Shown one piece after another: positions 1 through 9,005 of a stretch of 64,000 nucleotides of DNA. The stretch covers positions 62,001-126,000 of the forward strand of contig NZ_VVIQ01000007.1 of assembly GCF_009728485.1 (NCBI RefSeq), written 5' to 3'. The notes below the pieces were generated by a model. The model was not told the DNA's origin, did not search any database, and saw nothing but the letters and a program-made list of their open reading frames with translations. Position 1 is the stretch's first letter. Each line of letters begins with the position of its first letter. Source of the stretch: Prevotella vespertina (GTDB lineage Bacteria > Bacteroidota > Bacteroidia > Bacteroidales > Bacteroidaceae). Made by a program: the position numbers and the translations under genes.

Positions 1-920
1 TTGATTGCTTCAAATTCTGGGTTTTGATATGGAAACTGGTTATGAGTTATAACAGGGCAACCGAACGACAAGGCATGAATGGCAGTTAGCCCTACATTGC
101 CAGGTGATACGCATACGGATGCATTATAAAAGAACTCTCCAATGATTCGGTCATCGTAGCAAGGGCCATAAGTCCAGACATTATTTGCCAGCCCTTTGGA
201 GGCTGCATAAGATTTTAGGTCTACATTCTCAATGTCCTGTCCTATGAAGATGGCATTAATTGGATTCCCTTCTCTCTCAAGAATCTCCATGCTATCAATA
301 ATCATGTCTAATTTTTTCCACTTCTGAATTCGACCACAGTAGATGACAGTGGGGTAGTTGTTGTGGAAGTATTCCTGGAAAAGCGTACTTGGTTTTAATG
401 ATGTACGTAATTCTTTTTCCTTGTCAGAATCCATGGAGTTGGCTATACAGTACATGTGTGCAGGATTAAAACCTTGTTCAGTCATGAGTTTGATAGCATA
501 TTCGTTATAAAGCATCAGTTCACTAAAAAGACTAAAGAAGAATCTTTTGATTAATCCTTTGAAATGTCCCTCACGTCCATACCACCCGTGTGACCATGAT
601 ATGGTCTTTTTCCCCATGAGCCTGCATAGAATGAGAATAATCCATGAAGAAAGACAAAAAGGCTCTCCGTCAAGAATATAGTATTTATAATCTTTGAAGA
701 CGAGGCTTACGCTATTTGTCTGCCAGTAGAATGGGCCAAGAAACTGATTTTTCAGTGTTCTCTTATAACCATCAAGCCTTTCATAATCGAAAGTCTTTAA
801 TTTCTGCTTCACCTTGTCGCCCAGGAATAAGTCGCAGCCAATTTCTCTGCTAATGAGTGAGAAGATGGGGTATCTGTAGTGTGCCCCTATATTGGTGATG
901 ATACAAAGATTATTGTTCAT
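1..920 (-). CDS. GT4-like glycosyltransferase, 3' end outside window
   Basis: About 306 N-terminal residues are visible; the reading frame runs off position 1 with no stop. The ATG is at 920 and overlaps the end of the upstream polymerase gene by 11 bp, so it is translationally coupled to the exopolysaccharide operon. The protein starts MNNNLCIITNIGAHYRYPIF, has the GT-B inter-domain segment YCGRIQKWKKLD, and near the cut the segment SPGNVGLTAIHALSFGCPVI, which matches the nucleotide-sugar-binding region of GT4 enzymes. It has no signal peptide, so it should act on the cytoplasmic face, adding a sugar to the lipid-linked repeat unit. Donor and acceptor sugars cannot be read from the sequence. 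Confidence 0.85.
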   Translation of the reverse strand, partial: MNNNLCIITNIGAHYRYPIFSLISREIGCDLFLGDKVKQKLKTFDYERLDGYKRTLKNQFLGPFYWQTNSVSLVFKDYKYYILDGEPFCLSSWIILILCRLMGKKTISWSHGWYGREGHFKGLIKRFFFSLFSELMLYNEYAIKLMTEQGFNPAHMYCIANSMDSDKEKELRTSLKPSTLFQEYFHNNYPTVIYCGRIQKWKKLDMIIDSMEILEREGNPINAIFIGQDIENVDLKSYAASKGLANNVWTYGPCYDDRIIGEFFYNASVCVSPGNVGLTAIHALSFGCPVITHNQFPYQNPEFEAI

Positions 921-2259
921 TATTATTGTTATTTAAACGGATATCAATTGGATTCTCTGTACATCCAAGAAGCAAAATTAAGATTAATAGGCCATTGGAA
1001 AGTAATGTTGTGAATAATGAGGTATTCAAGATGTACGAGAGAGTTGGAAGAAAGATTACTAAAAGGTCTGAAAGCCTATATCGATAGGATATAGAATTGA
1101 GGATGTGCAAGAGAACATAGAAAACTAACCCTATTAAAAGCAATCCAAATATTCCCGCAGCTGCAACACCATCGGTTAAAAGGAAGTTTGCATTTGCATT
1201 TTGTGAACCATAGGCAACAGTCTTACCTAAAGAATCAGCATACGGGTAATAGTCTGTAAGGAGGTTGATTATATTTATGTGAGAATAAAGTGTATAAGGC
1301 TTGTCGTTGACAGAGAAGAAACGTAGATAATATTGTGTTAACCATCCTGCTACGGCTGTGGTACGGAGAATAACAATGAATCCTGCCCCCAGTTGTATAA
1401 CTTCATCTTTCATATTGATAATGCCAATGCTTGCAGCTGAGAATAAATACATAACAGTAGAATGTAATCTCATATTGAAAGCATTTCTTTGTCTTTTGAT
1501 AAAGAAACATAAGGCAATGAGTGCGAACGGCATGAAGAACGTAAGTTTCTGCATGTCTATCATGAAAAGTAAAAAGTAGGCCGCTGTTATGAGAGCAGTT
1601 TTAAGCCATTTCTTTTCACCAAGATAATTAATTAAGAGGAATGGATAGAATGCTCCAAATAGTGCTCCCTTAATATATGCAAGGATAGTTGAACTACCTT
1701 CTGCGTTTTCTGCATTTTGGGCTCTTAGTTCATACATTAAATCAGATTGAGTGAATATATTAACAAAATGCATAGAGCCTATATTGGTGATAACAAGAAT
1801 AGCAGTTAATAGAATGGTGAAGAATTCAACCCATTTGAATGGTATCTGTGGAGCAATGATAATGTTTTTGAATATGGTATTGCTTGTCCCTATACAGAAG
1901 TATAGGGAGAAAAGGAAGGCCATGAGTAAACTATAAGTAAATTTCGTGAAGGTATCAATTCCCCACATTGTAAAAATCGCATGGACAAAAGGAATATACA
2001 CCATGATATATAGAAAGATGGTGAAAAAAGAAGATAACACTTTTATTCCTTTATAAAACAAGATGGGGAAGATTGATATTACAGCCCATATCATATAAGT
2101 CGTTGCTGGCATTGGGATATAATCTATTCCCATATAATGAAAGAGCTTAAATACAAAACCATTGAATGCCAAGTCATATACAACTATATAGACAAGACTA
2201 CAGATGATTCGTGAGAATACATTGTCAGCATTAAAGATGAATCCTATAATCTTCTTCAT
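910..2259 (-). CDS. Wzy-like polysaccharide repeat-unit polymerase (multi-pass membrane protein)
   Basis: 449 residues, almost entirely hydrophobic, with ten or more predicted membrane segments and one larger polar stretch around residues 300-345 (WLTQYYLRFFSVNDKPYTLY), the usual arrangement of Wzy/O-antigen polymerases with a periplasmic loop. Its place between a flippase and a glycosyltransferase supports the call. The ATG overlaps the flippase stop codon as ATGA (2256-2259), so the two are coupled. Wzy proteins share little sequence, so the assignment rests on topology and context; an O-antigen ligase-type protein is the main alternative. Confidence 0.7.
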   Translation of the reverse strand: MKKIIGFIFNADNVFSRIICSLVYIVVYDLAFNGFVFKLFHYMGIDYIPMPATTYMIWAVISIFPILFYKGIKVLSSFFTIFLYIMVYIPFVHAIFTMWGIDTFTKFTYSLLMAFLFSLYFCIGTSNTIFKNIIIAPQIPFKWVEFFTILLTAILVITNIGSMHFVNIFTQSDLMYELRAQNAENAEGSSTILAYIKGALFGAFYPFLLINYLGEKKWLKTALITAAYFLLFMIDMQKLTFFMPFALIALCFFIKRQRNAFNMRLHSTVMYLFSAASIGIINMKDEVIQLGAGFIVILRTTAVAGWLTQYYLRFFSVNDKPYTLYSHINIINLLTDYYPYADSLGKTVAYGSQNANANFLLTDGVAAAGIFGLLLIGLVFYVLLHILNSISYRYRLSDLLVIFLPTLSYILNTSLFTTLLSNGLLILILLLGCTENPIDIRLNNNNNEQ

Positions 2260-3602
2260 ATAAATATAATTCTAAGGATTAAAATAGTAGAAGATAGAAT
2301 CCAGAAAGGAATGTATCTTTTGAATACAAAGGGAGATATGTTAGCTAACCTTAGTATGTGGAAAAACATAGCCAGATTAACTAACGAGCATGTGAAAGTA
2401 TATAAGGTTAGAATGTGATAGATATTGTTGCTCATATTGCAGGCTATGATGATAGAGCCTATAGAGATGGTTGCATATATGCTATTATAATAAAATAGAA
2501 TACGTTGTTTATTGAGGTAGCGAAACAGCGGAATCAATGGCTGTGTAAGAATAGTTGGGAATGACCAAAAGGCAAGACATAAGGCTATTCCTCCTGATAT
2601 TGTCCATTTAGGTCCAAGAAATAGTATGATGATTTTATCTCCTCCGCATGCAAGGAAAAGCATAGGTAGGAAAGATATTAATGAAACTACTTTCCCTACC
2701 TGTATAGTGCGCTGCTGTATTCTCAGTCTGTTATTTTCTGTATTATCGGAACATAATTGTTCATAATATATACGCCCAATGGCTGAGCCGATTATTGTCA
2801 TTGGTAAGAGAAGAAGTTGTAGGATGATGGAATAGCTTCCAATTGTCGCTTTGTTGAAATGAGCAACAAGAACCAGTAACGGTATGTTGAATCCTGCGAA
2901 ACATAGGATACTTGATGGTGCATCATAGACTACAAAGTTCTTGTATTTTATGATAATGGCTTTCATTTTCTGTAGGTCGAAAGCCCAAAGTTGTTTGTAT
3001 TTCTTGATATAGAGGAGATAGATAAAAAGAAATATGGCAGTTACCATTTGTGCAAGTGTCGTTCCTAAGATAAGTCCATTAATGTTGGAAAGCACTATGA
3101 TTCCAAATAAAATTCGGAAACCAGCTTGTGAACTTCCTAAAATAATATTTTCTATAGCTATACCAGAATATCTGCCATATCTGTTACACATATTACTGAA
3201 CACTGTATGCAAGGCGTATGCTATCAGATAAAAGAATAGTAATCCAATAGAAGGAAAGTTTTTAGAAAATTTTATCTGTTCTGTGTAGCTGAAATAAAAT
3301 GCGAGTGTAGTAGCAATTGTAATCAATAAGCTGATGACGATACAGAGAGTTGCAGTATAAGAAATTTCTTCTTCTGTTACCTTTACAAGCGCATTTTCAT
3401 ATCCAGCAAAGAGAGCTAAAGTATAGATAGATACAAATGAAGAGAATACTCCCCAATCTCCAAAATCAGATGGAAGATATAAGCGTGACAAAATAGGAGT
3501 TACAACTATCGGAAGCAGTAACATAATAATATTACTCATAGACATTTTTAATGTGTTGAGTAATAATGCACTGGATTTTATCTTGTTAATAATCTGTATC
3601 AA
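2256..3602 (-). CDS. Wzx-like polysaccharide flippase (MOP/PST superfamily)
   Basis: Moves the undecaprenyl-linked repeat unit across the inner membrane. The protein has about 12-14 hydrophobic helices and the typical PST-family start, a short basic segment, then LLLPIVVTPILSRLYLPSDF and GDWGVFSSF. Start choice: the longest frame opens with TTG at 3656, deep inside the upstream acetyltransferase gene. A TTG at 3602 gives the N-terminus IQIINKIKSSALLLNTLK expected of the family; the first ATG is at 3545 and would remove part of it. I favour 3602 but the start is uncertain. The stop overlaps the next ATG. Confidence 0.82.
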   Translation of the reverse strand: MIQIINKIKSSALLLNTLKMSMSNIIMLLLPIVVTPILSRLYLPSDFGDWGVFSSFVSIYTLALFAGYENALVKVTEEEISYTATLCIVISLLITIATTLAFYFSYTEQIKFSKNFPSIGLLFFYLIAYALHTVFSNMCNRYGRYSGIAIENIILGSSQAGFRILFGIIVLSNINGLILGTTLAQMVTAIFLFIYLLYIKKYKQLWAFDLQKMKAIIIKYKNFVVYDAPSSILCFAGFNIPLLVLVAHFNKATIGSYSIILQLLLLPMTIIGSAIGRIYYEQLCSDNTENNRLRIQQRTIQVGKVVSLISFLPMLFLACGGDKIIILFLGPKWTISGGIALCLAFWSFPTILTQPLIPLFRYLNKQRILFYYNSIYATISIGSIIIACNMSNNIYHILTLYTFTCSLVNLAMFFHILRLANISPFVFKRYIPFWILSSTILILRIIFI

Positions 3603-4500
3603 ATTTATATCCTTTAGTTGATGGGACGTAATACATTGTGATTCCTTTGCGTCCAAGTTCTAACATCTTTTCAAGGCAAAGTTTAGAATTAAAGACTTTT
3701 ATAAGAAGATTGGAAATTCTTTTTTTACGATACATTTCAGAAGTAAAATGTTTTATGAGTCTCTGCTCGCGAGTCCTTCTTTCCAAGTCACCTTCTATGC
3801 AAGTGTAATCCTTTATAGTCCCGTCATTATCATAATACTTATATGTTTTCTGTAGAGTAAAGAACTGTCCCCAATACTCATAGTCTTTATATAGTAAAGC
3901 TTCTACACAATGGTCAAATGTTCCGATGTAATGAGCATCAAGTCCTATTGTAAAGACCAGAGCCCCCAACGTAGTCATTTTGTACCATGGAGACTTTTCA
4001 TCCCAACAGTTTTTACATGCAGAGTGTTCCTCTACGAGCCATTTCGCATATTTTCCCCATGCACAAACTGAGTGTTGTACATTAATGCTACGAACAACAT
4101 TTGGACTCTTCCTAAAAACTTCTGCAAGGTGACCTGCAAATGTTGGATCGATCTTTGGGTTGAAGATATAACTTGGTTCTTTTTGGTAACGTGGGTTTGG
4201 GTACGATGGCATTATCAAAGTGCCCTCAGTAGTGATGATAGTTTGAATTTTTTTTATCAGTTCTTCGGCTGTACCTTGATAGTTATAAAATTCTTTCATG
4301 GAAGCATGAATGCATATAACACTTCCCTTCTTCATCCCAAGGTTACACATGGTTTCCACAATCTCATCAGCTGTATATTTCTGATGATATAGTAATTTCC
4401 CTATACGTTTATGAATATCCTTTCGTAATAAAGAAATATCTTGTACACCTGTAACCTTCTTGAATAGGATTCCTAAGGTAGTTGGAATACTTTGTTTCAT
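3586..4500 (-). CDS. AAC(3)-fold N-acetyltransferase, probably acting on an exopolysaccharide sugar
   Basis: 304 residues with the antibiotic N-acetyltransferase family pattern: GMKKGSVICIHASMKEF near residue 50, GTLIMPSYPNP near 95, and the conserved His segment QHSVCAWGKYAKWL near 142-155. Members use acetyl-CoA to acetylate an amino group. Position between the chain-length regulator and the flippase of a polysaccharide operon suggests an amino-sugar substrate rather than an aminoglycoside. It starts 5 bp after the end of... the upstream wzz-like gene's stop at 4505 and its 3' end overlaps the flippase start region. Substrate is inferred from context only. Confidence 0.75.
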   Translation of the reverse strand: MKQSIPTTLGILFKKVTGVQDISLLRKDIHKRIGKLLYHQKYTADEIVETMCNLGMKKGSVICIHASMKEFYNYQGTAEELIKKIQTIITTEGTLIMPSYPNPRYQKEPSYIFNPKIDPTFAGHLAEVFRKSPNVVRSINVQHSVCAWGKYAKWLVEEHSACKNCWDEKSPWYKMTTLGALVFTIGLDAHYIGTFDHCVEALLYKDYEYWGQFFTLQKTYKYYDNDGTIKDYTCIEGDLERRTREQRLIKHFTSEMYRKKRISNLLIKVFNSKLCLEKMLELGRKGITMYYVPSTKGYKFDTDY

Positions 4501-4504
4501 GCCA

Positions 4505-5527
4505 TTATATGAAAATCTTCTTTATATCTTTTCTAAGTGATATAAGTACTAATATCATGTTCGTAATGATGAATACAACAATCACAAATATCATTCTTTT
4601 TGGTCCTGCAGGTTTTATAGGAACCTGAGCCCCTTTAATTATAGTAAAGACTGGTATTGTCTCTTGTAATTTTGCTTTCGCTGCATCATATTGGTTTTTT
4701 GCAGCTGAGTAAGTATTATACTTCAATTGCATATCATTTTCCAAGTCTTCTGTTTTAGATTGGATAGATTGCAGTATGACATCTTGATTAGCATCAGAGA
4801 ATTCTGCATATCGCTTTCGTGCATCTTCGTAGCTGCTTAAAGTTTCCTGGGTAAGTTTTTTATAGTAAGCAACATCTTTTCGTGCTTTGTCAGTTCTGTA
4901 AGCTGTTATGAATTCTTTTAATTTAGTTCTTAAAGAGTCTGCTATAGTCTTACTGATTAGCGGGTCTTGGGAAGTTGCAGTGATAGTGATTACCCCATCT
5001 TTCGTGTCAACCTTGAGTGATATATCTTTGCGAATAGTTTCTGCCACATCTGCTTGCTCTTTGGTTAAGTGATATGGGGATACGGTATCTAATGTTATGT
5101 TCTTTTGTTTCTTACTTAATAGTCCTGTAATCCACGAAATCTTTTGATGATTTGCAAGATAATCAAAGTAGGTGTACTGATTCCCATTACTAGTTGTAAT
5201 GGGAATGTTGAATAATTCTACTACAAACTTGTTATCTTCCATAAGGTCTGGATACAACATTGGTGTAATAGCATCTGTATTTTTTAGCTGAGACATATCA
5301 AGCCCTAAAGACGATGCAAGTGAACCGATTGTTCCTGAACTCCCAGAATTGTTGATTTCTGGAGCTAACTTAGTGTCTGTTGTATAATAGCGAGGTTCAT
5401 TCCAAATATATAAAATAGAGAGGAGCATCACTAAAGGTATTGTTATCAAGAAAAGAAGCTTTTCTTTTATGATACGCTTAACAATTAAGCGTAAGTCAAT
5501 TGTAACAACTTTATTATTATTAGTCAT
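4505..5527 (-). CDS. Wzz/GNVR-type polysaccharide chain-length regulator
   Basis: 340-residue inner-membrane polysaccharide co-polymerase without a C-terminal kinase domain. An N-terminal membrane helix lies near residues 18-45 (LLFLITIPLVMLLSILYIW), followed by the Wzz domain start (YYTTDTKLAPEI), a long helical region rich in K, E and Q (about residues 200-290), the proline-rich motif VPIKPAGPKR and a second membrane helix at about 312-332. These proteins set polymer length and contact the outer-membrane exporter, encoded directly upstream. It is separated from that exporter gene by 57 bp. Confidence 0.9.
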   Translation of the reverse strand: MTNNNKVVTIDLRLIVKRIIKEKLLFLITIPLVMLLSILYIWNEPRYYTTDTKLAPEINNSGSSGTIGSLASSLGLDMSQLKNTDAITPMLYPDLMEDNKFVVELFNIPITTSNGNQYTYFDYLANHQKISWITGLLSKKQKNITLDTVSPYHLTKEQADVAETIRKDISLKVDTKDGVITITATSQDPLISKTIADSLRTKLKEFITAYRTDKARKDVAYYKKLTQETLSSYEDARKRYAEFSDANQDVILQSIQSKTEDLENDMQLKYNTYSAAKNQYDAAKAKLQETIPVFTIIKGAQVPIKPAGPKRMIFVIVVFIITNMILVLISLRKDIKKIFI

Positions 5528-5584
5528 TTTTCTTTTTAATGAGAGTAAGTCTTATTATAATAATGTATTTATTCTTTATCTTAC

Positions 5585-8212
5585 TTACTTTATCAAGTTC
5601 GCAATCGTAGCTATGACGGCTGCAATGCTGGCTGCACTCGAGCCGACACTGAGGGTTTCAGCAAGGCTCATGCGACTTTGTATCTTTGTAGGAACAATGA
5701 TCTCGCAGCCAGGACGTACCTTTGCATTGTGACCTACCTTTGCTAACATTCCGTTCATGTATAGGATGTAGGTATTGCTCTTCTTCGCATCATTGGCAAA
5801 GCCACCTGCTTGGTCGATATAGTAAGCAACACTCTTACCTTCTACGTAACCAACAGAATTTGGAAACATAACAGCGCCATTAATCTTGACGGTACCATTA
5901 TATTGTGGAACTATGAGCCTGTCACCTTCTCTCAATACAAGGTCAGCATCACTACCAGGATGAGCAATCGCCTTATCAAGTTCTATACCAACAGGATACA
6001 TATCAGGTACTTGGAACTTCTCTTCAGCTTTCTTGCTATTTTCTTGTGCCGCTTGCAATACGGCAGCATCCTTTGTCCTAATAGCTAATTGCATTATATT
6101 CTTGCTTTGTTGTTCCATTTGAGTTCTGAAAGCAGCCTCCATACGAACACGCTCACTAGGTGTTGGGCGACGCTCTAGACGTGCTCCCTTTATATACGCA
6201 AGGTCAGTTCCTCCGCCAGCAGCTTTGAATATATCACTCAAACGCATCTTACGTGAAGTGAGGGTATAGTTCCCTGCAAAGACGACCTCCCCTTCCACAG
6301 ACACATTCTGCTGTATTGATGTGCCAGGACTCTTACGCACGTAAACTTCATCGTATGGCTCTAAAACGAATCCTGGTGCACCATCTATGACAAAGCCATC
6401 GCGGAGAGAGAACGAATAAGTACGTGCTATAATAGAATCTGGCTCAAGTGCTTGTGGGTTGGTGATACGTCGTGACACATCTACCCTTACGGTTGAGGCG
6501 GTCTGCTTCAGTCCACCAGCTTGCAAGATGAAGTCTTCTAAAGATTCATTGTCAGCGTATGTATATATTCCAGGATAGAGCACCTCTCCATGAATTGTGA
6601 TTGTTCGCTGTTCTTGCGCTTCTGTCTTGGTTGGAATGAAGAGCACATCCTCATTCTGAAGAGGGACATCGGCTACGCGACCAGTAAGGATACCATCAAT
6701 ATCTACAGATATTACCTCCAATGTACGATCGGCCTTCTTCCTATGTAATACAGCATGCGGAGCAAATGCAACTTCAGTTAATCCATCGGCAGCTTCTACC
6801 AGTTCACGCACACTATTAATACGTCCACCAACCTCATACATACCTGGACGGAACACAGCCCCCTTGATTTCAACCATATTCTCATAACGAGGTATCACTG
6901 AATCAACGCTAACGGAATCCTCATCAGCCACCCGGAAGTTACGCATATCAAACTCGTTTACATTAAAGATAGAGTATTGACGACCCGTCTTTCTGCGTAC
7001 ACGGACAGAACGGGTATAGGCATCGCCAGCGAATCCACCGGCATAACTAATCAAGGTTCCCAAGCTCTCGCCACGCTTCATCTCATAGAACATAGGGCGT
7101 TTGACCTTACCACTCACTTGTGCGAGCATCTCGTAAGGACCAACGACAATGACATCATTATCTGCCAAGCGTACGTTGCCACTCAAATGACCCCGACGAA
7201 GGAAGTCGTAGACATCGACGGTGCTGATGAGCGTACCCCCACGATATACCTTTATATTACGTAATGTTCCCAGGTCTCCAATACCTCCAGCCATATAAAG
7301 GGCATTGAATACGGTTGCAAAGGCTGATAGAGTATAAGTTCCGGGGGTCTTAACTTCACCAACAACATTCACCATGATTGTATGTGTCTGTCCCACCGAA
7401 AGGCGGATACTGGAACTGCTGTATCTCTTCCCTAGTTTCTGCTTGATACGATTATTTGCCTGTGCGACAGTCAAGCCACTTACTTGAATAGGACCAAAAC
7501 CATCTAGGGTAATGATTCCATCAGGGGCAACTGTTGTTTGATATGACTTCTGTGAAGCGCCATAAACATCAATGAATACAGCATCACCGGGACCTAAACG
7601 ATAGTTACGAGGTAATGCCATGTTCATATTCGGCTCGAATGATAGACTCTTATTATTAAAGATATCGCGTCCCCAGACTTTCTTGCGATTACGGCTTAAC
7701 TGCTTTAAAAGATTCTCATACAATACAGCGGTGTCCTGTGGCATCCAATCATTTATCTCCGATTGCATCTTCAGATAGTCGCCATCATTCTCATCGTATG
7801 TATGTTCCCACGTTTGATTATTTGATATCCGACCATCAGAGTATCGGTTCATCTCCTGCTCACTATTATTGTAGTCGTCGAGTGTATTCTCTGCAACCTG
7901 ACGCTTGTTCTGCCCAGGACGCTTCTGCCCATTGTTACTACGACTACGGTCTCCAGTACTGCCTTCAGATACAGCTCCAAACGCAGCATTACCTTTTTGC
8001 ATCTTCTCATAGGTTGCTCTTACACGCCTAATCTGAGAGATGTCGACGCCACTCTGCATCAGCTTGGTCACAATCTGAGCCTGTGAAGTACCACGTTTGT
8101 GCTCTTTCTGAACGAATTCCATCACTTGCGTATCGGTCATAGATGATTGCGCAAAGCTAGCTAAAGAGCATGCTAAGAGTAATACGAATAGAATATATTT
8201 CTTCATTTCCAT
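5585..8212 (-). CDS. Wza-like SLBB-domain polysaccharide export protein
   Basis: 875 residues. Signal peptide at residues 1-22 (MKKYILFVLLLACSLASFAQ from the second Met). An Asn- and Gln-rich linker follows, then the Poly_export domain starting at about residue 203 (YRLGPGDAVFIDVYG), then a series of SLBB beta-grasp domains to about residue 830 and a hydrophobic C-terminal helix. It should form the periplasmic/outer-membrane conduit for the polymer. It is much longer than E. coli Wza because of extra SLBB copies, as is common in Bacteroidales. ATGs at 8212 and 8206 are both possible starts. Confidence 0.92.
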   Translation of the reverse strand: MEMKKYILFVLLLACSLASFAQSSMTDTQVMEFVQKEHKRGTSQAQIVTKLMQSGVDISQIRRVRATYEKMQKGNAAFGAVSEGSTGDRSRSNNGQKRPGQNKRQVAENTLDDYNNSEQEMNRYSDGRISNNQTWEHTYDENDGDYLKMQSEINDWMPQDTAVLYENLLKQLSRNRKKVWGRDIFNNKSLSFEPNMNMALPRNYRLGPGDAVFIDVYGASQKSYQTTVAPDGIITLDGFGPIQVSGLTVAQANNRIKQKLGKRYSSSSIRLSVGQTHTIMVNVVGEVKTPGTYTLSAFATVFNALYMAGGIGDLGTLRNIKVYRGGTLISTVDVYDFLRRGHLSGNVRLADNDVIVVGPYEMLAQVSGKVKRPMFYEMKRGESLGTLISYAGGFAGDAYTRSVRVRRKTGRQYSIFNVNEFDMRNFRVADEDSVSVDSVIPRYENMVEIKGAVFRPGMYEVGGRINSVRELVEAADGLTEVAFAPHAVLHRKKADRTLEVISVDIDGILTGRVADVPLQNEDVLFIPTKTEAQEQRTITIHGEVLYPGIYTYADNESLEDFILQAGGLKQTASTVRVDVSRRITNPQALEPDSIIARTYSFSLRDGFVIDGAPGFVLEPYDEVYVRKSPGTSIQQNVSVEGEVVFAGNYTLTSRKMRLSDIFKAAGGGTDLAYIKGARLERRPTPSERVRMEAAFRTQMEQQSKNIMQLAIRTKDAAVLQAAQENSKKAEEKFQVPDMYPVGIELDKAIAHPGSDADLVLREGDRLIVPQYNGTVKINGAVMFPNSVGYVEGKSVAYYIDQAGGFANDAKKSNTYILYMNGMLAKVGHNAKVRPGCEIIVPTKIQSRMSLAETLSVGSSAASIAAVIATIANLIK

Positions 8213-8214
8213 TG

Positions 8215-8835
8215 TTAGAATTTCTTGCCAGTGATAATATTAAGGATAGTTTTAACAACAATGATAAAATCTACCCATAGCGAACGATGTTGTAGATAAC
8301 GAATGTCCATCTCCATACGTCGTAGCATTTTCTCCATAGTGTCAGTATATCCATTATAGAGTGTAGCCTCAGATGTAAGTCCTGGTCGCATCTGATAAAT
8401 TAGGTTATAGCGGTCTGTATGTTTCTGTATCTTATCTATAAAGTACTGACGTTCTGGTCTCGGACCAACAAACGACATATCTCCACAAAGTACATTCCAT
8501 AATTGAGGTAACTCATCCAAATGATGATCTCGCAGGAACAATTCTAATCGAGTAGAATTTGTTCTATCACTATTTGCAACAAGCTGAGGTCCCTCTTCCT
8601 CCACAATACTACTCATTGTTCGGAACTTATAGATTGTGAAAGGCTTCCCTTTATATCCGATACGAACTTGTTTAAAGAACACAGAACCATTGTTTTGATA
8701 TGTTAGTAAGAGAATAATAATGATGAATAATGGAGAACAAATAATGAAACCAATGAGCGATGATATAATATCAAAGGCTCGTTTGAGGCTACGTTGCAGC
8801 CTCCCCATGGCATCAATATTAGTTGATATGTCCAT
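8215..8835 (-). CDS. Initiating sugar (glycosyl-1-phosphate) transferase of the exopolysaccharide operon
   Basis: Transfers a sugar-1-phosphate to undecaprenyl phosphate, the first step of repeat-unit synthesis. Family marks: KRAFDIISSLIGFIICSPLF (membrane segment), FKQVRIGYKGKPFTIYKFRT, DELPQLWNVLCGDMSFVGPR and MRPGLTSEA. The frame is open back to a TTG at 8919, but that codon lies inside a TAnnTTTG promoter box (8917-8924), so translation must start downstream. The first ATG is at 8835 and leaves the whole conserved domain intact. It is the first gene of the operon. The sugar (hexose or HexNAc) cannot be told. Confidence 0.88.
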   Translation of the reverse strand: MDISTNIDAMGRLQRSLKRAFDIISSLIGFIICSPLFIIIILLLTYQNNGSVFFKQVRIGYKGKPFTIYKFRTMSSIVEEEGPQLVANSDRTNSTRLELFLRDHHLDELPQLWNVLCGDMSFVGPRPERQYFIDKIQKHTDRYNLIYQMRPGLTSEATLYNGYTDTMEKMLRRMEMDIRYLQHRSLWVDFIIVVKTILNIITGKKF

Positions 8836-8916
8836 TTCTTCTTGTGTTAGTCTCGTTTGTATAGTATAACTCAACTTGGATTTATTTATTATAGTGTTGT
8901 CTTTGTTATTTCTTTG

Positions 8917-8924
8917 CAAAGGTA
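8917..8924 (-). promoter_or_regulatory. -7 promoter box of the exopolysaccharide operon
   Basis: The minus strand reads TACCTTTG, a perfect Bacteroidetes TAnnTTTG box, with transcription starting near 8910. I see no clear TTTG at the -33 position. Confidence 0.55.
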
Positions 8925-8977
8925 CTTTTTTTTATTTATTTATTAGTTAGAAAAGTGTATCTTTCTATAGTTCTCAG

Positions 8978-8985
8978 TATCTTTG
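8978..8985 (+). promoter_or_regulatory. -7 promoter box of dinB
   Basis: TATCTTTG fits TAnnTTTG and lies 20 bp before the dinB ATG at 9006. A similar but imperfect TATCTTTC lies about 20 bp further upstream. Confidence 0.5.
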
Positions 8986-9005
8986 TGCGTGAATCAGGGT
9001 GTGTA

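Noticed and set aside
3586..4500. Aminoglycoside resistance gene
   Set aside because: The fold matches AAC(3), but location in a polysaccharide operon makes a sugar substrate more likely.
8836..8919. N-terminal extension of the sugar transferase starting at TTG 8919
   Set aside because: The TTG lies within the predicted -7 promoter box, so it would not be in the mRNA.
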